Origin: Pochonia chlamydosporia 170
Lineage: Eukaryota; Ascomycota; Sordariomycetes; Hypocreales; Clavicipitaceae
NCBI RefSeq assembly: GCF_001653235.2
Contig: NC_035795.1
Location: forward strand, 992,001-1,056,000
Reading direction: 5' to 3'
DNA length: 64,000 bases
Part shown: piece after piece, positions 1-12,744 of the stretch
Layout: each line of letters starts with the position of its first letter
How positions within the stretch are numbered: the first letter of the stretch is position 1
Position numbers and translations under genes: made by a program
Notes under the pieces: generated by a model
Seen by the model: only the letters and a program-made list of their open reading frames with translations
The model's database searches: none
Told to the model about the DNA's origin: nothing

Positions 1-3000
1 GGACCTGTTAGCTTACTTAATCAAGTTAAGTGAGCGGCGTTGGCCATTTGGCAGGCAACTGCTCCAGCTGAGGTCGTTCCCCGTGCCTTCCTGTGTCTGG
101 CCATTCGAAACATCACAAATGGCCTGTCTAGAATGACAGGCACAGACAGGCCATTGCCGCGACCCACCTGCCCAAAACTTGTGAAAACCAACCAGACATT
201 GAAGGTGCTCCGTACGAAGGGAACCAAGCATCCAAGCAGCATGTGTCCAGTCTGGTCCCTTCGTCCAAGGCCGGTGCAGGTTGGCTGGCTGATTGATTGG
301 TTGGCGGACTGGCCTGGCTGCCTGGGTACGGAATTTGCACTCGGCCTGAAATCATCCTTGCCTTCAATGTCGCCCCCGTTCGTCACGTCCGTCCGTCACT
401 GACATTCACCACCACCACCATCACAGCCTGGTGTCTCGTTCTTTGTTCATTCCAGCCCAGTCATCCCCAAAGCGTCAAGTCTGGTCAATTTGTTCTGCTT
501 CTTCAAGCACGTCTCCATCTGCGGTCCCTTGCCGTATCGCACACCCCCACCCGCCTGCTAATGTGCCTGGACAATGTCTCTTGCATCGATGCATCTGCTC
601 CCTGCTCCCTGCTCCGTACCCCTCCAACCCTCCCTTCCCACAATCGCTAAACCTGGACCATTTCGACTCTCACAAAGTTGCAATACTCCATCCTGCACAA
701 CCAAACGAAACTGAATCTTCAAAGTCGCAAACGACAAGGACGTCTCCGACCCGATGGTCACAGGGGATTGGAACCACTAGTCTCGTCACTATCCACAAAT
801 CAGAACTCGGCCCATCAAAGGGGCTTTGAGAACCCAACGAAGCATGCTGAAAGCTTTCTCCCATTCACACCTGCCTTGATGCAGTAGCCCTTCCGCCCAA
901 GCCTTTGGCGGCAAATCCTATGTCTTTGATGAACCATTCGGCTTTCAAGACGCTTGTTCCGAATTTGTCAAGGCGTCCTGTACCAAAAAGAGAGGAGTGC
1001 GAATGCGCCAGTTTCGAGTGGCACCGCTACCAATCAGATTGCGTTCACAACCACTAAATACCGCCGAAGATTTCACAATACAATCGGCCTTGTGTCCCCT
1101 GTCCTGGTGTATCTCACAGGGTGGTTGAACGTGCTCATAAATTATCATGACTATTTTCCTTACGTCGGGGAAGGAACTCTGGATGTTACTCAAATGAAAG
1201 TCATTCGGCAGACCTGACACCACATGAAGCGCCACACAAGAATGGGCAACGGCTCAGCTAACGAAGCATTGCGTGTTTGCCCCATGCCATGCTACTGGTA
1301 TTGCTTTTTGACGCCGTGAGATCAGGGAACCAGAAATGGCTCCTTAGGCGATTCAAGGTATCACTCATAACGCCGAACCCAGCACGACGGCGAATTCCGA
1401 TACTTGTTGCTGAGCACTTTTTCACTAAAGTATTCAGATAATGACAAAGATAATGAAGTGCCTGCGACACATTGCCACTAACCGGTCTCGGATCCTCTCA
1501 TCCAACACATCTTTCCTCGGTATATATGTGATATATTTGAAAAGTGGCCGCCATCAAGTTTAAACCGGCATCTGTCAAAAGAGATCCCTTTTCCGCGAAG
1601 ACTGACAACAACATCCAACTTCCGATTCCGCTGCACAGCGGATGTTTGTATCACCAGAGTCTGCTGGGTTTGCTTAGATTCTAAGCACTGCATGACTCAC
1701 CTGGAAGATGATACCTACCATACATATAATGGAGGATCTAGGCGATCATGCTAAGCCATCATGTTCAAAACATCTTCCATCAAGCAACCTTCCCCTTGTC
1801 CGTATCAACGCATCCTGTCCTGGCGTGTGAACAATGCATGTTATCTCAACAGAGGGCACGCGGTATGGACGTCTACTATGCTCAGTACAGGTTATCATTC
1901 TCGGCCCCAACAAGTCGCAGTACATCACATTTCATGCCACAGCGTCGATCACAAAGTCACATATGTTCCGGATACTGAAGTGCGACAGCTAGTCGTAATA
2001 TGAGGAACGAATCTACTTTGTGCAGACAGGGATTCTTGCCAAAGTTGCCTGGCTGCCGCGGAGTAAACTGACCGGGAGAACTTACAAGTGTCATCCGACC
2101 GTAGGAACGAACTACTGTTGCCTTCTCACTCAGGTTTGAAGGTTATGACTTCATACAAGCACCCCGTCCAGATTTCTACGTCTTCAGCATCGTGGCGATT
2201 GATCTTGATTTTGTCGTCAGAGCCATCAACTTTACCTCAAGGCAGGGACTTTGTGATTTCAGTGGATTTCAGTATCCACATCAACAGCACTAGACACGTC
2301 CCATCACAAACCAGAGACGTTATGATATCGTCAGTGCTCTTTCAGGGAAAATTGCCACAATCAGCTTGTATCGGGTACTCACCGGATGGCAGGGGAAGAT
2401 TTGGTTCAAGCTCACAGGTTCTCCATACGGAGCACTTCAGACGCCTCGGATGAAGCGCCATGTTGAGGCCCATGGTGCCACCCAAAAGATGCAGACGGAG
2501 CTATAGCCCGGCTGGCAAGTGCTCTCAACAGATGATGTCCAGTCATGCGGTCAGCCAACACGACGCTGAAATGTGGATGTTGGTCCGCCAAATGAATGGA
2601 AACAAGACTAGGGCCGGGTCGCCTGAAGAGAAAGACAAAGTGGTGCGTGTTGCATGGCCGCCCTCTCTCCCTGCACAGAAACCAGCATGCATGTGTGGCA
2701 GGCGGTGGATGGTGGCATTCTTGGTTGTCACAAAAAGTAACGGTGGTGGGCTGTGGGACAGCACTTTTTGTAGCAACACAAACGACGAGCCTGGTTTCTG
2801 CGAGAACGTCAACATCCATGCACGTTGGGCGGACCGGCTGTGGCTTGCAGCATCCGTCCTCAGAAAGGGGCTCAATTTTGGTGGCATTGATGCTTCCAGT
2901 GACTGGTTGATTGGGTCTACCACCCACCTTGCTCAAACAAAGCCTTTGGCATGGCGCTGAGTCTCGCTGATCACTCAGATGACGAGGCATTTGCCAACAT

Positions 3001-6000
3001 TGAAAGTCCATGTTCCCCAGCATGACGGCAATCCACCCTCGCAACGGTCCCTTTACTCACCAGGTCCGAACAGTGCATCAAACAGGATGGATCTCTTGTA
3101 ACGCTGGTGTTATGGTATGAGTTTATGGACACCACGCGCGTACGAAAGGAGAGACAGACAGAGCGGAGTGTTGATGTTTGGCAACGGCTCTACACCTGGT
3201 CCTTAGGTACTTGCTTACCTGGTAGGTATGTGTTTTACATGGTTCTCTAATCCAATCACGGCCACCAGCATAGCATGCAAAAGCTTTGCCTATGTCCCCA
3301 GCAGGTCGCCTGATTCATGACATCCAGCTTATTGAACCAAGAGTATCAGCATGCTTTGCCGGTCTAAGAAGAACCGCAATGTCAAGGGTACAGTAGCTTT
3401 TCTGGATTCAACACCACCGCCGATGCCATCATTCTTGGCCATGGATGTCCTCCATACGTGCGACCGTGCACCCAAGACAGGCAGATGGACATGTCAACAG
3501 TTGACTGGGAATCCCAATCAACCATCTCACGAAGGTGTTCATGATTTCAGTCAAGTGGTCAAGGCGTCACAGGCAAGGGTGATCTGAAGGGTCAGGAAGC
3601 AAGAAGATTTCAAACCCCACACCCACACCCACACCCCTTTCTAAATTCATCAACCATCCTCGTGGTGCAAGCCATGCTGGAGGCTTCAGCCTCCAGAACA
3701 AACTGGCTGGGATGGACGGAAAACGAAACTGCACGCACGTTTTGGAGTACACCCCCTGTTTCCCCCACACCCACCCCTTCGAGTGGCATCTCGCTGTGCT
3801 ATTGTTGGAACAGGTTCTCCGAAGAGGCACCACTGCTCCTACATCTCACTGGCATCAAGGAGTATGGCACGCCGAAGACGCAAAGCGAACACCGGGGAAG
3901 ACAATCTTCCATCTAATAGCTGACGGTCATTCTTCGCTGGTTGGGCCTGACAATTTGTTGGAATCAGGCAGGACGATGAGCCCGCTTTCTCTTCGTTTTT
4001 TCTCCCCCCTTTGGTGTCGTGAAGACTGTAAGCTATCATAAGGGTTATTACTCTGTATTGAGCCTCTGGAAATGTGTTTTCTGATCGATCACTGGAGCCT
4101 GTGGTCAAAACGCTGACATACGTTTGCATCTTCGCCCCCACCCGTCATCTTCTCGGTTTCCGCAAAACACCCATTTGCACCAGCTCAGTTACTCAGTACA
4201 GTCCTCCCTCCATGGCATCAAGGATACCAACGCAGTCAGTGTTTGGCAGGGATCATTTGCTCCACCCAAGGATTTCACTGTCGTCGGCCGACTTGATTGG
4301 GGCAAGTTGGCAGGGCTTGGAACAGCTGGCTACTCGGTCACTGGCAAATTATCCCTCGACATTGTCGAGCCGTCCTTCCGCATCAGGCAACCTGGTGCCC
4401 AGACAGTCGAGGCTTTGCATCTTTCAAGTCTGGTTGTCACCAACAATGACATGGATATTTCTGCCAAAAGCCTCACGGGTTGCGTCCAGCGGCTCGCGAA
4501 CGAAATCACTCGAGGGTTGATGCCTAGGGTTTCCCTCCCACAAGTCCGATGATGACCGTGCTGGAGTGACGAAACGAATGACATTATTGTCAAGGTCAGC
4601 AAGAATATCAAATTCTTTGCTCCATCCGCCGTAGCCGCCTCGGCCACCCTCTGTGTCGCCTGTAACAGCCCCACGAAAATGCGCCTTGGGGAATCTGTCG
4701 TGCAAATCCACACTCGGAGGGATGACGGCGTCATTATCGCAATTGTTGGCGATGCTGCACAGATGCATCGTCTTAAGTCACAGGATAATGTCTGGGAACA
4801 AGAGACTCCTGCCTCAGTTACACAACTTCAGCCACGTTGCGTACGCAGGGAATCCCGTTCCGCTGACGCTGATGTAAAATGTCTCCCCTTCCATCATGTT
4901 GTGCATTACAATTGGTAGATTTTGAGGCCACCCGGCGGCAGCTTGTAAGCAGCAGCCCGTACTCTGAACCTGTGACTTGGGGAGAGGTCTCTGTCCTCGA
5001 TAACCAAGCCGCTTGCATAAGAGTATGGGGAGCATATGTTGGCTTATCTGCTTCAACTTGTCGGGGTTTGTCACAAAACACATTGGGACCAAGCCAAGGT
5101 CGGTGCGCGAGCAGTAAGGGCGTCATAGGCACCGTTATTTGATGCGATGCTTTGAGCCTTCGCAAAGTGAGCCTCTCTGCCGCAGCGGCGTGCCGTACAG
5201 ACGTGAATTTGTACCACGGCAGCATTGTTTCCCCTCGAGATGTCCGGTCCTCACCAGGGTTCTGTGGACTTTGCAACAGAAAGCAACCTCTGGCATGGAA
5301 CCTTTTGCTTTGTCTGTGACCAAGAGCATCCAAGCATAATTGCCTACCACAATAGCTTATGGCAGACACATGTTCTTGCTACACTGCAACCAGGCAATTT
5401 TGTCATTACTGATACGGAGGTCATGACAATTCTTGGCCACAAGCCAAGGATCCTTTGTCACCAATCTCTCTTCCGTCAATAATGCCACAACAGAACGGAA
5501 GAGATGCAATGGAAAGGTCTCGTCGCCGCCGTGAGCATGACGATCCAATCAACGACGGTACCCTATTCTTACTTATTCGAACCCACGTCGGATTTAATGG
5601 CGTTTCCTTTTTTGCACGTCGTTTCCATCGATCTCTGGTGCTCCTGAATCGATGAGCTATCAAAGGGCATTGATTGCCCGACCCAATGTGAGGGCTTACA
5701 CGTCGTTGGGCTCCCTGACCGCTAGTTGTTTCAGTGATTCATAATCAACTTCATCTACGAAAAGTGACAGTTCAGGGTAGTGGCAGGCTTGAAGGCCTGG
5801 GAACGCGTTTTCCGCCCTTCGCCCCGATACTTTTTGCGAATGTCCTCTTTCCAAAATGCGACTAATGATACAGGTTACCTGATCTTGGTCAGGCAGGCAC
5901 CCTTCCTCAGTGACGCTCCTTTCCTTGACGCAACTTGCGGTCAAATGGCAGCAAAGCAAGCAGAAGCTGGCAAGCCAGTATCAGAATGAAGGGACCGCTG

Positions 6001-6098
6001 GTCTTGTCCGCTTTCCACCAATACTCTGACCAGAAGACCACGAAATTGAGTGAATCGTCTCAAATGATGGTATAGAAAACCCAAAGACAAAAGACTAT
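1..6098. other. gene-poor stretch, no confident gene
   Basis: About 6 kb without a gene I can support. Open frames occur on both strands and overlap each other (for example 2412-3044 minus against 2460-2960 plus), which is what non-coding DNA of about 50% GC produces. A short CA/CCC-rich run (ACACCC units) lies near 3617-3645. Protein-like segments on the minus strand between about 4424 and 5092 are listed separately as a weak relic. No tRNA, long repeat or AT-rich RIP-like block was seen. Confidence 0.6.
4424..5092 (-). pseudogene. possible decayed coding remnant
   Basis: Three minus-strand segments read like protein but do not join cleanly. One (about 4900-5040) contains GLVIEDRDLSPSHRFRVRAA. 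A second, in another frame (about 4814-4920), contains EGETFYISVSGTGFPAYATW. A third (4424-4768) contains HFRGAVTGDTEGG and then GGYGGWSKEFDILADLDNN. Linking segments one and two needs a frameshift. Segments two and three could be joined by an intron with a GTGTAA donor and a TGTGCAG acceptor. No family was recognised. The plus strand of the same DNA also has a plausible frame (4124-4552), so this may be noise. Confidence 0.2.
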
Positions 6099-7680
6099 TC
6101 ACAATGATGCAATATCGTCACCAAGACCCCCAAAGCCTTCTCTTTGAACCTTCAATGTCGCCAACTTCACAGCAAAAGCCCCGGCGTCTCTCACCGACAG
6201 CAAGGGCCAGTCGTTCCTTGCCAAGCTGATGAGCATTCCTGCAATGAATGTGTCACCAGCGCCGACGGGACTATACAGTGTGACCAAATGACAACTCGTT
6301 AGCTTTTGATCCGCAGAACAAATCTCGGTTGCCAGCCGCAGCGTTTCTCAGTGGATATATAGAAGAGCGTATGCTCTCTTGTCCTAAGCAAAATAGCACA
6401 CCTCACGGAGTATGGAGTACCAACGTTCCATTTACCCCAAGAATGCTTCTGCAGGGCCAAAACTGTGGGTTGGAACTCACTCAACGACTGATATTTGGTC
6501 GGCATTTCTCTCCACAGGACAGTGAATACACGCTCCAGTTGCCTGAGACATGGCAGTCGCCCCGTCTGCACCCCAAGTGCACAGTCCAAGTGAACTGGAG
6601 GACTTGTCAGCGTGAAAAGGAAGAAACAAAAAAGGGGAACCTGCAGGGCGACTTTGCTCTCTCCAGGTGTCTTACTCACCCTTGGCGACAGGATTCTGTT
6701 CTGAGACACTCTTCGGCAGACTTGTACCCTCGGCTCTAAGTTATCACAACAATCATCAGCTCCGCCGCTTAGGCATCTTATCTTGTCTCAGTGTACAGTA
6801 AAGAAAAGGTGAAAAATACAACAGCACCACAAAAAGGAAGTTGTGACGGCAAAATGTGCGACAGACTCGCTGCCAAGACTCGCATGCGCGAGCATTAACT
6901 GGAAATCTCACCTCTGCCCAAGTCCGGGAATAGAAGACCACATCCGCTTGAGCTGCAAGTTGTGATAGACCCTCCCTACCTGGCTTCTCAACTTCCACAC
7001 TAATCTTCGCATTGGGCAGCCTCTGCCGTAGCAAATGGATACATGCGAGCGTCGTCTCGGGGATGCGGCCCTGTTCCGAAAGCAGTCAGACATGCAAAAA
7101 TAAAACCCAAAAATCAGAGCGTACTCTCGTAAGCTCAACGGTGATTATGCCCAAGCTGAAAGGCACGTACCTCGAAATGCCACCACGTTTGCTCACCGCG
7201 GTGGTGTTGGTCGAACTCCCTCACAATGGCAGCAAACTCATCACAAGTCATTTCCGGCAACCCATTGTAATTCACAATAGTCCGGCTATCACTCTCCCGA
7301 CTCCTAATGACGTAACTGCTCGCCGCCTCCGTGTGGTCCTGTCGATAAATGCAGTGCCCGAAATTTATCCCCGAAGCAGTCCCAAACGAAGACAATATCC
7401 GCCTCGTGCTAGGCGCGTCCTGGCGAGGCAGACACGATACCAGGTGTAATTTCACATTGTCCTTGTCAGTGACGAGCTGCTGGAGGACCTCCAGCGAGTT
7501 GGGACAGTTGCCTCCCCTTCTGATGGTGAGGTTTGTGGCTCGTAGCTTGGCATCTTCCTCGGGGAAGTGAGGCACGCTATAAGGGTTAGCTGGTGACCAT
7601 GACGTATGACGGTGGTTGCGGTGGTTTTACCTGAGGATGGTATCTAGGTAGCATGCTCCCACGAGGATGAGGTGTTTCAT
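6099..7680 (-). CDS. pfkB-family carbohydrate kinase (ketohexokinase-like)
   Basis: Predicted cytosolic sugar kinase of the PfkB/ribokinase superfamily, 318 residues, which would phosphorylate a sugar or nucleoside with ATP. Six exons join in phase: 7631-7680, 7171-7576, 6912-7070, 6680-6735, 6481-6594 and 6099-6270. The N-terminus MKHLILVGACYLDTIL is a typical first strand of the fold, and the RRGGNCPNS segment resembles the substrate-binding GGN loop. The C-terminal signature DPVGAGDTFIAG (residues 262-273) carries the catalytic Asp268 and the anion hole, and LCTWGADGA is the usual strand before it. Exon 4 is only 56 nt. For exon 5 the acceptor CCTCCAG at 6595 is required: the nearer AAG at 6603 breaks the frame and sits too close to the branch site CGCTGAC. 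Length fits the family. The exact substrate cannot be read from the sequence; ketohexokinase-like is the nearest guess. Confidence 0.88.
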
Positions 7681-10600
7681 TGTGCACTGGTCTGGTGGTG
7701 CAGGTTATGTTGGTTTCATGCTGGACGTGAATCGCCTGTTGTGTGCATGGTGCATCGTTTCGGGAATATGTGGGTTGCTGGATGTGGCTGACAACAATCA
7801 ATGGCTGCAATGTCACGAAATCACGACGCAGATGCGCTTGAGGTAGAACATTGATACATGTGAAGAATTACAATGTAGGAATATTTTCGTCGAGTAAACT
7901 TGAGGGTTATGTTGATGGCGTAAGTGCACCAGGCAAGTTTCAGATTGAACATGACCTACCCTGTAGTTATTGCGAGGTATATAATTGTTTGTTCAGACAA
8001 TCGAATTGTTCCACAATATAATTGTGCCCAATGTACGGAGTATATCAGTTGGATTTTTACCTTCTGGGTGTGTCCTAGATAAACTATGCAACCGGTCGAC
8101 GATACGATCGTACACCCGCTCTTCACCTGGGTTTAAGTATCCTGCAATCTGAGAATTTCACAGAGTATGTCCAACGTTTTGACGGGAAGTAGCCGGTTCC
8201 GAGTAACTCGGTGGCAAAATCATACACTCGACAGCACTGGCTTTCTGAATATCAACTCCGAGAGTTTCTCGGCCTGGCGGCAGCTGATCAACATTGCTGG
8301 GCCTGAGTTTCTATACGGGATATGGGGTATCCGTGGCCGGCGTATCTGAGCAGGCTGCTGTATTTTGTGAAGCGGTTGCTTCGAAACTACTTCTACACGT
8401 TTACCGACGATTCTGTAGTTGAAATGAGGTCTTTTTGAAACCGAAGCCCCTTGAAACGTCGTCTCCATTGTGTGGTAGTCATTCATACTTGATGGTGAGA
8501 ACTTGATGGCCAACTTGTCGCCCAAAGGAGAACGCAGTGAGACCTCGAAGCACAGTCTGCTCAAGTGGATAGTCTGCCTGTGTCAAATGTTAAATTGCAA
8601 TGACCAGGCAATTTTCGGGAGTAGTGCATTGCTCCAACGTCTTGGACATCTTATCCCCATGCTGCATCCTGAGAAACCCCCTCGATATATGGATAAGGTA
8701 TACTTGTGAACTGATCATGCTCGGTACGCGTATTAGTAAGGAAGCTCAAGGGGTATGGCTGCTGCCTGGCTCTCACGATACCAATTTCGCATGCAAGAGC
8801 TCAGAGATGTCAATCCAGTTCCTTTGCATTGGAGAAAGCGCATTCTAATGCTGTAGAGAATGTTGTACTGTAAATCCTTGCTGACGGAAATATTGTGAAC
8901 GATTGGACAGAAAACTGAGTTCTGACCTGGTGTTCGGATTCGAAGCCGGGTACGGGGACCTTGCCAGATTCAGTAATGATTGACAATAAACCGGTATGAT
9001 ACAGTCAAAGCTTCTATAATAGATGAAGTGAAGCGTCAGTTTTGCCATAATACGTACTAATACCGCATTCAAAGCAAGACATTAACCGTCGGTGCGTCAA
9101 TCGCACCACCGGACCACAGTCATCCCGCGCCACTGTGATGGGCATGCCAAGTCTCACAAGACGTGCCAATCATCCACTGTATTCTGCCTAGACTCCTATA
9201 TGCATGAATTGTTATCCAGTGGGAGGAGGCAAGGAGCACATGAACTGGATCAAATTGGATGGCCCAGACGCACAGGGCGGAGTTCGTCTCAACGAGATGC
9301 TATAGAGGGACAAGTGTCCCTGCTGCGGAGTTTTCTGGTGGTCGTGTCGAGAGTCGAGAGTTGCAAATTACATTAGACAAAAACTTGGCATGCCATGTCC
9401 ATGTCTGCCAGGAGCTGAGCCATCCACCCAACTTAATCCAGAAGCAGTGCAACCTCAGCGCGTGTGTGTATCTGTTGGACAACCTCCTCTCCGTGCACAA
9501 GAGCCAACCCGTGAGCCCATCGCCAACGAATGTGCTGCGTGTGTCTTCCTTTCCTTTGTCCCACGGATCCCTAGTTTCAGTGCCGCCAAACAAGTGGCCG
9601 GTACAAGAGGACACACCACTGCATGACGCAAATGCTGCAAGGCTCGAACCCTTTAGTTTGATTGCGTTTACCGCGTACAAAATATACCAAGTGCTGCTAC
9701 GCTCCGAGGCCGATGGTTTCGGGCTTTCGGGGAGTCCAAAGGATGCACCAATGAAACAATTCCACTGTTGCCAACTCGTGAAGGCGCCGCCGCCCCCACT
9801 GACTCCAGAATGACGGAGAAGATGCTCGCAGTCGGCCGAGAAATGCCATTTTGGGGGTGGATATCGGGATCTACCCACTGCCCATTTGAACCACCAAGCA
9901 TTGAGTGGCTGGTACCGGAGCTGTTTTTCCTTTTGGCACCGCATTCCCTATGCCGATGGACGCAACCTCATACAGGTGCCGAGCTAGGGGCTGTTTGTCT
10001 CTTTTTGTCTCTGAGCCTTGTCCAGAACGCACTCAGAATCCGATCCCAAGCAGAGAGTGTCCAATGATGTGATGTGTATTCGCAACAACTTTGGGGGCTG
10101 CCATCGTGGATGCTACAGCCCGTCTGTGATGGATCGTACAGACAAAAGTACAATAGCGATCCTTCGGTTGGCCATCAGTAGCTGTCTGCTAAGATGGGAC
10201 GCATAATCGGCTCAATATGTCTCCCATTAGCTACTCTTTTACTTGAAAGAATCCTCTTGGATGTCAACACAGAAAACTTGTCCATGTGAGCGCGTGCTTC
10301 ATACCAAACCATCAGCATACTGTAGAAATCGGTTCGAATCAAGTTCGGCTACTCACATTCCGAAGGGTCTGCACAACATACGATGTAACATCGGCTCTCA
10401 GCCGGACCGCCTTTCGTGGTCAAATGTGCAGGCTAAACAAAACTCCGCAAAACGGCTCCTCCACTCAGAAACCGGTTGCTTCATACAGTAGTTGGATTAT
10501 CTGGAGCCTGGATTGTGCATTTGCAAATACGCGTAAAGATGCAAATGCAGCGCCAAGCTTCAACTGCTTGGCTCGTGTTGCTAGTTGTTCCTGTCATAAG

Positions 10601-10932
10601 GAGCATGGACAGAGTCCCGACGGCTTCCCTTTGCACCAGCGGTCCTTTAAAGCATGTATATAATGCACTTGTGGGACACATTATTTGTCTCAGATGATCC
10701 TGCAATATTGCATACACATATATTCGTGAATCAATTGCAAATATTTCTGCCAATCCCTGATACGTTGGGTTGTGCTGCATCACGCCGTGCGCCGTGTATC
10801 CAAGGCTGGAGACATTCGGGGACGTCCACTTTGATATCTGACCGCCAAAAGATAGCAGGATTATCCTGTGTAGTCCCTAAAGGTTCAGCCTGTCGTTGAC
10901 TTGTGCCTATTTGCACAGATTATCTGGGAGCC
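7681..10932. other. intergenic, 3.2 kb, no confident gene
   Basis: No gene supported. One exact TACGGAGTA motif lies at 8034-8042. Minus-strand segments around 8220-8580 look weakly protein-like (SPLGDKLAIKFSPSSMNDYH in one frame, ADYPLEQTVLRGLTAF in another), but there is no start, splice chain or family match. Opposed open frames at 9259-9813 (plus) and 9300-9944 (minus) mirror each other and show no domain. The last few hundred bases are the promoter of the P450 gene. Confidence 0.5.
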
Positions 10933-12728
10933 ATGGAGCAATGGGTTGCGATTGCTGCCCGTCTCGGGTTCATAGCTGGGGCCATATCACTACTCGTCAG
11001 TACAACGCCGCAATCTAATGGCGTCAAGTCTAGTAAAAGTATTGGGAATTCCATACTCACACGAAACAGGCTATAATATATACAGCAGGCTTCTGGATAT
11101 ACAACCTGTGGCTGCACCCGTTGAGCAAGTTTCCGGGACCATGGTTCTGTGCAGTATCTCGAATCCCCTACCTGCATTCTCTGCTGACGGGAAAACACCA
11201 TGAGACTGTATTGCGGCTACACAAGAAATACGGCCCCGTTGTACGGATTGCACCAAACGAGCTTGCCTTTAGTAATTCCGACGCTTGGAAAGATATCATA
11301 GGCCACAAGAACAATGCTGAAGAGTTTGCCAAGTACCGTCCGCAGTATCGACCGGGTAGATCTGCATTTCTACCTCCAGATATCTTATGCGCTGGTCGAG
11401 ACGAACACGCCGCACTTCGTCGCCAGCTATCTCACGGATTTTCAGACAAGTCCATGCGGGCACAAGAGCCTCGGATCGTGCAATTCGTCGATCTCCTCAT
11501 CAAACGCTTACACCAGTGGAGCGACAATGGAAAGACGCCCTTACGTATGGACTCGTGGTACAACTTCACCACCTTCGACATTATAGGTGATTTGGCATTC
11601 GGCGACTCTTTTGGTTGCCTCGAAAATTCCGACTACCACGAGTGGGTCAAATGCATTTTCGCATTGGCTCGTCTCGGGAGTTACTTCCAGGTCGAAGATT
11701 ACTACCCTTTCTTGAAGCGCGTCGTCACCCGACTGATTCCCAACAAGACGCTTGAGAGACAGGACTTCCATAACAAAATCAACAGGGCTAAGTTGCAAGC
11801 GAGAATCGATGCTGGTCCCCGGGATGACCTTATTGAAGGAGTTTTAAAGAAGAAGGATGAGTGGAATATGTCGATCGAGAGGCTAGAGTCGAACAGCACC
11901 TTGCTCGTAATTGCTGGGTCCGAGACAACTGCCACGGTGCTCTCCGGCGTCACCTACTTGCTCACAGCCAATCCTCAGACCCTCGAGCGTCTGACAAAGG
12001 AAGTCCGGTCGACGTTTACCTCTGAAGATGAGATTACTATCGAATCTGTTAGTAGACTTCAGTACATGTTGGCTTGCTTAGACGAAGCCCTCCGAATGTA
12101 CCCACCTGTTGCGGTTGGTTTGCCAAGAGTCACTCCTGACGATGGTGCAATGGTCGCTGGACACTTTGTACCCAAAGGCGTAAGTGGGCAACTCCCCATA
12201 GGCGGACAATGGAAATCAACGAGATTTATGTGTCTGGATGCTTACTTGCTTCTAGACTGTGGTTGGCGTCCATCATTGGGCTGTGTATCATTTGGAAGAA
12301 TACTTCAAAGACCCATTCAACTTTCATCCAGAACGATTTTTAGGAGATCCCAAGTTCGCCAACGACAACAGAAATATTTTACAGCCCTTCCATCTCGGCC
12401 CGCGAAATTGTATTGGTAGAAAGTAAGCACCGTACCTGCATTTCCAATCACCCTTTCAAATTCCCCAGCTTCCAGTCTCTCGTGCTGGTTGCCTGCAATA
12501 CAGGGGCCATTATTGAGAAAGATGCAAGAAGAACATGCTGACGAAAGTTGTAGTCTGGCATATGCCGAGATGCGTTTGATTCTCGCCCGAGTGGTGTACA
12601 ACTTTGACATGAAACTTGCGTCTGAAAGCTCCGGCTGGTTGAACCAGCGATCTTTTGCATTATGGGAGAAGAATCCTTTGCTGGTATATCTCACACCCCG
12701 GGCTGACCGGGAGAAGCTGCAAAAATGA
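10933..12728 (+). CDS. cytochrome P450 monooxygenase
   Basis: Microsomal haem-thiolate monooxygenase of 504 residues. Exons 10933-10995, 11070-12179, 12256-12422 and 12554-12728 sum to 1515 nt and keep phase. An N-terminal hydrophobic anchor (about residues 5-30, interrupted by intron 1) is followed by a proline hinge, LSKFPGPW. The I-helix oxygen-binding motif AGSETT is at 303-308. The K-helix ExxR is at Glu360-Arg363 (EALRMYPP), the PERF segment is FHPERF, and the haem loop PFHLGPRNCIG has the axial Cys443. All catalytic hallmarks are present, so the gene looks intact. The overall look, including HxxYGPVVRIAPNELAF, recalls the fungal CYP65/isotrichodermin C-15 hydroxylase type; that placement is inferred. 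No synthase or transporter lies beside it, so it is not visibly part of a secondary-metabolite cluster. The substrate is unknown. Confidence 0.93.
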
Positions 12729-12744
12729 AGGCAAACACAATTGC

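Noticed and set aside
2412..3044. 210-codon minus frame in the left gene-poor region
   Set aside because: Mirrored by a 166-codon plus frame over the same DNA, with no domain, intron chain or signal peptide.
3610..3645. ACACCC-rich run as a telomere-like repeat
   Set aside because: Units are irregular and differ from the fungal telomere repeat TTAGGG/CCCTAA; a plain low-complexity run.
4124..4552. 142-codon plus frame (VWQGSFAPPKDFTVVGRLDW)
   Set aside because: Looks mildly protein-like but no start, intron or family could be found, and the opposite strand competes; not listed as a gene.
6595..6603. Apparent frameshift between exons 4 and 5 of the sugar kinase
   Set aside because: Disappears when the downstream acceptor CCTCCAG (ending at 6595) is used, which also suits the branch site.
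9645..9665. GGGTTCGAGCC on the minus strand, T-loop-like
   Set aside because: Only a partial stem, and no acceptor or anticodon arm upstream.
9259..9944. Opposed frames of 184 (plus) and 214 (minus) codons
   Set aside because: They overlap almost fully, neither resembles a protein family and neither has a convincing start context.
10325..10345. GGTTCGAATC, resembling a tRNA T-loop
   Set aside because: No five-base T stem on either strand and no cloverleaf around it.
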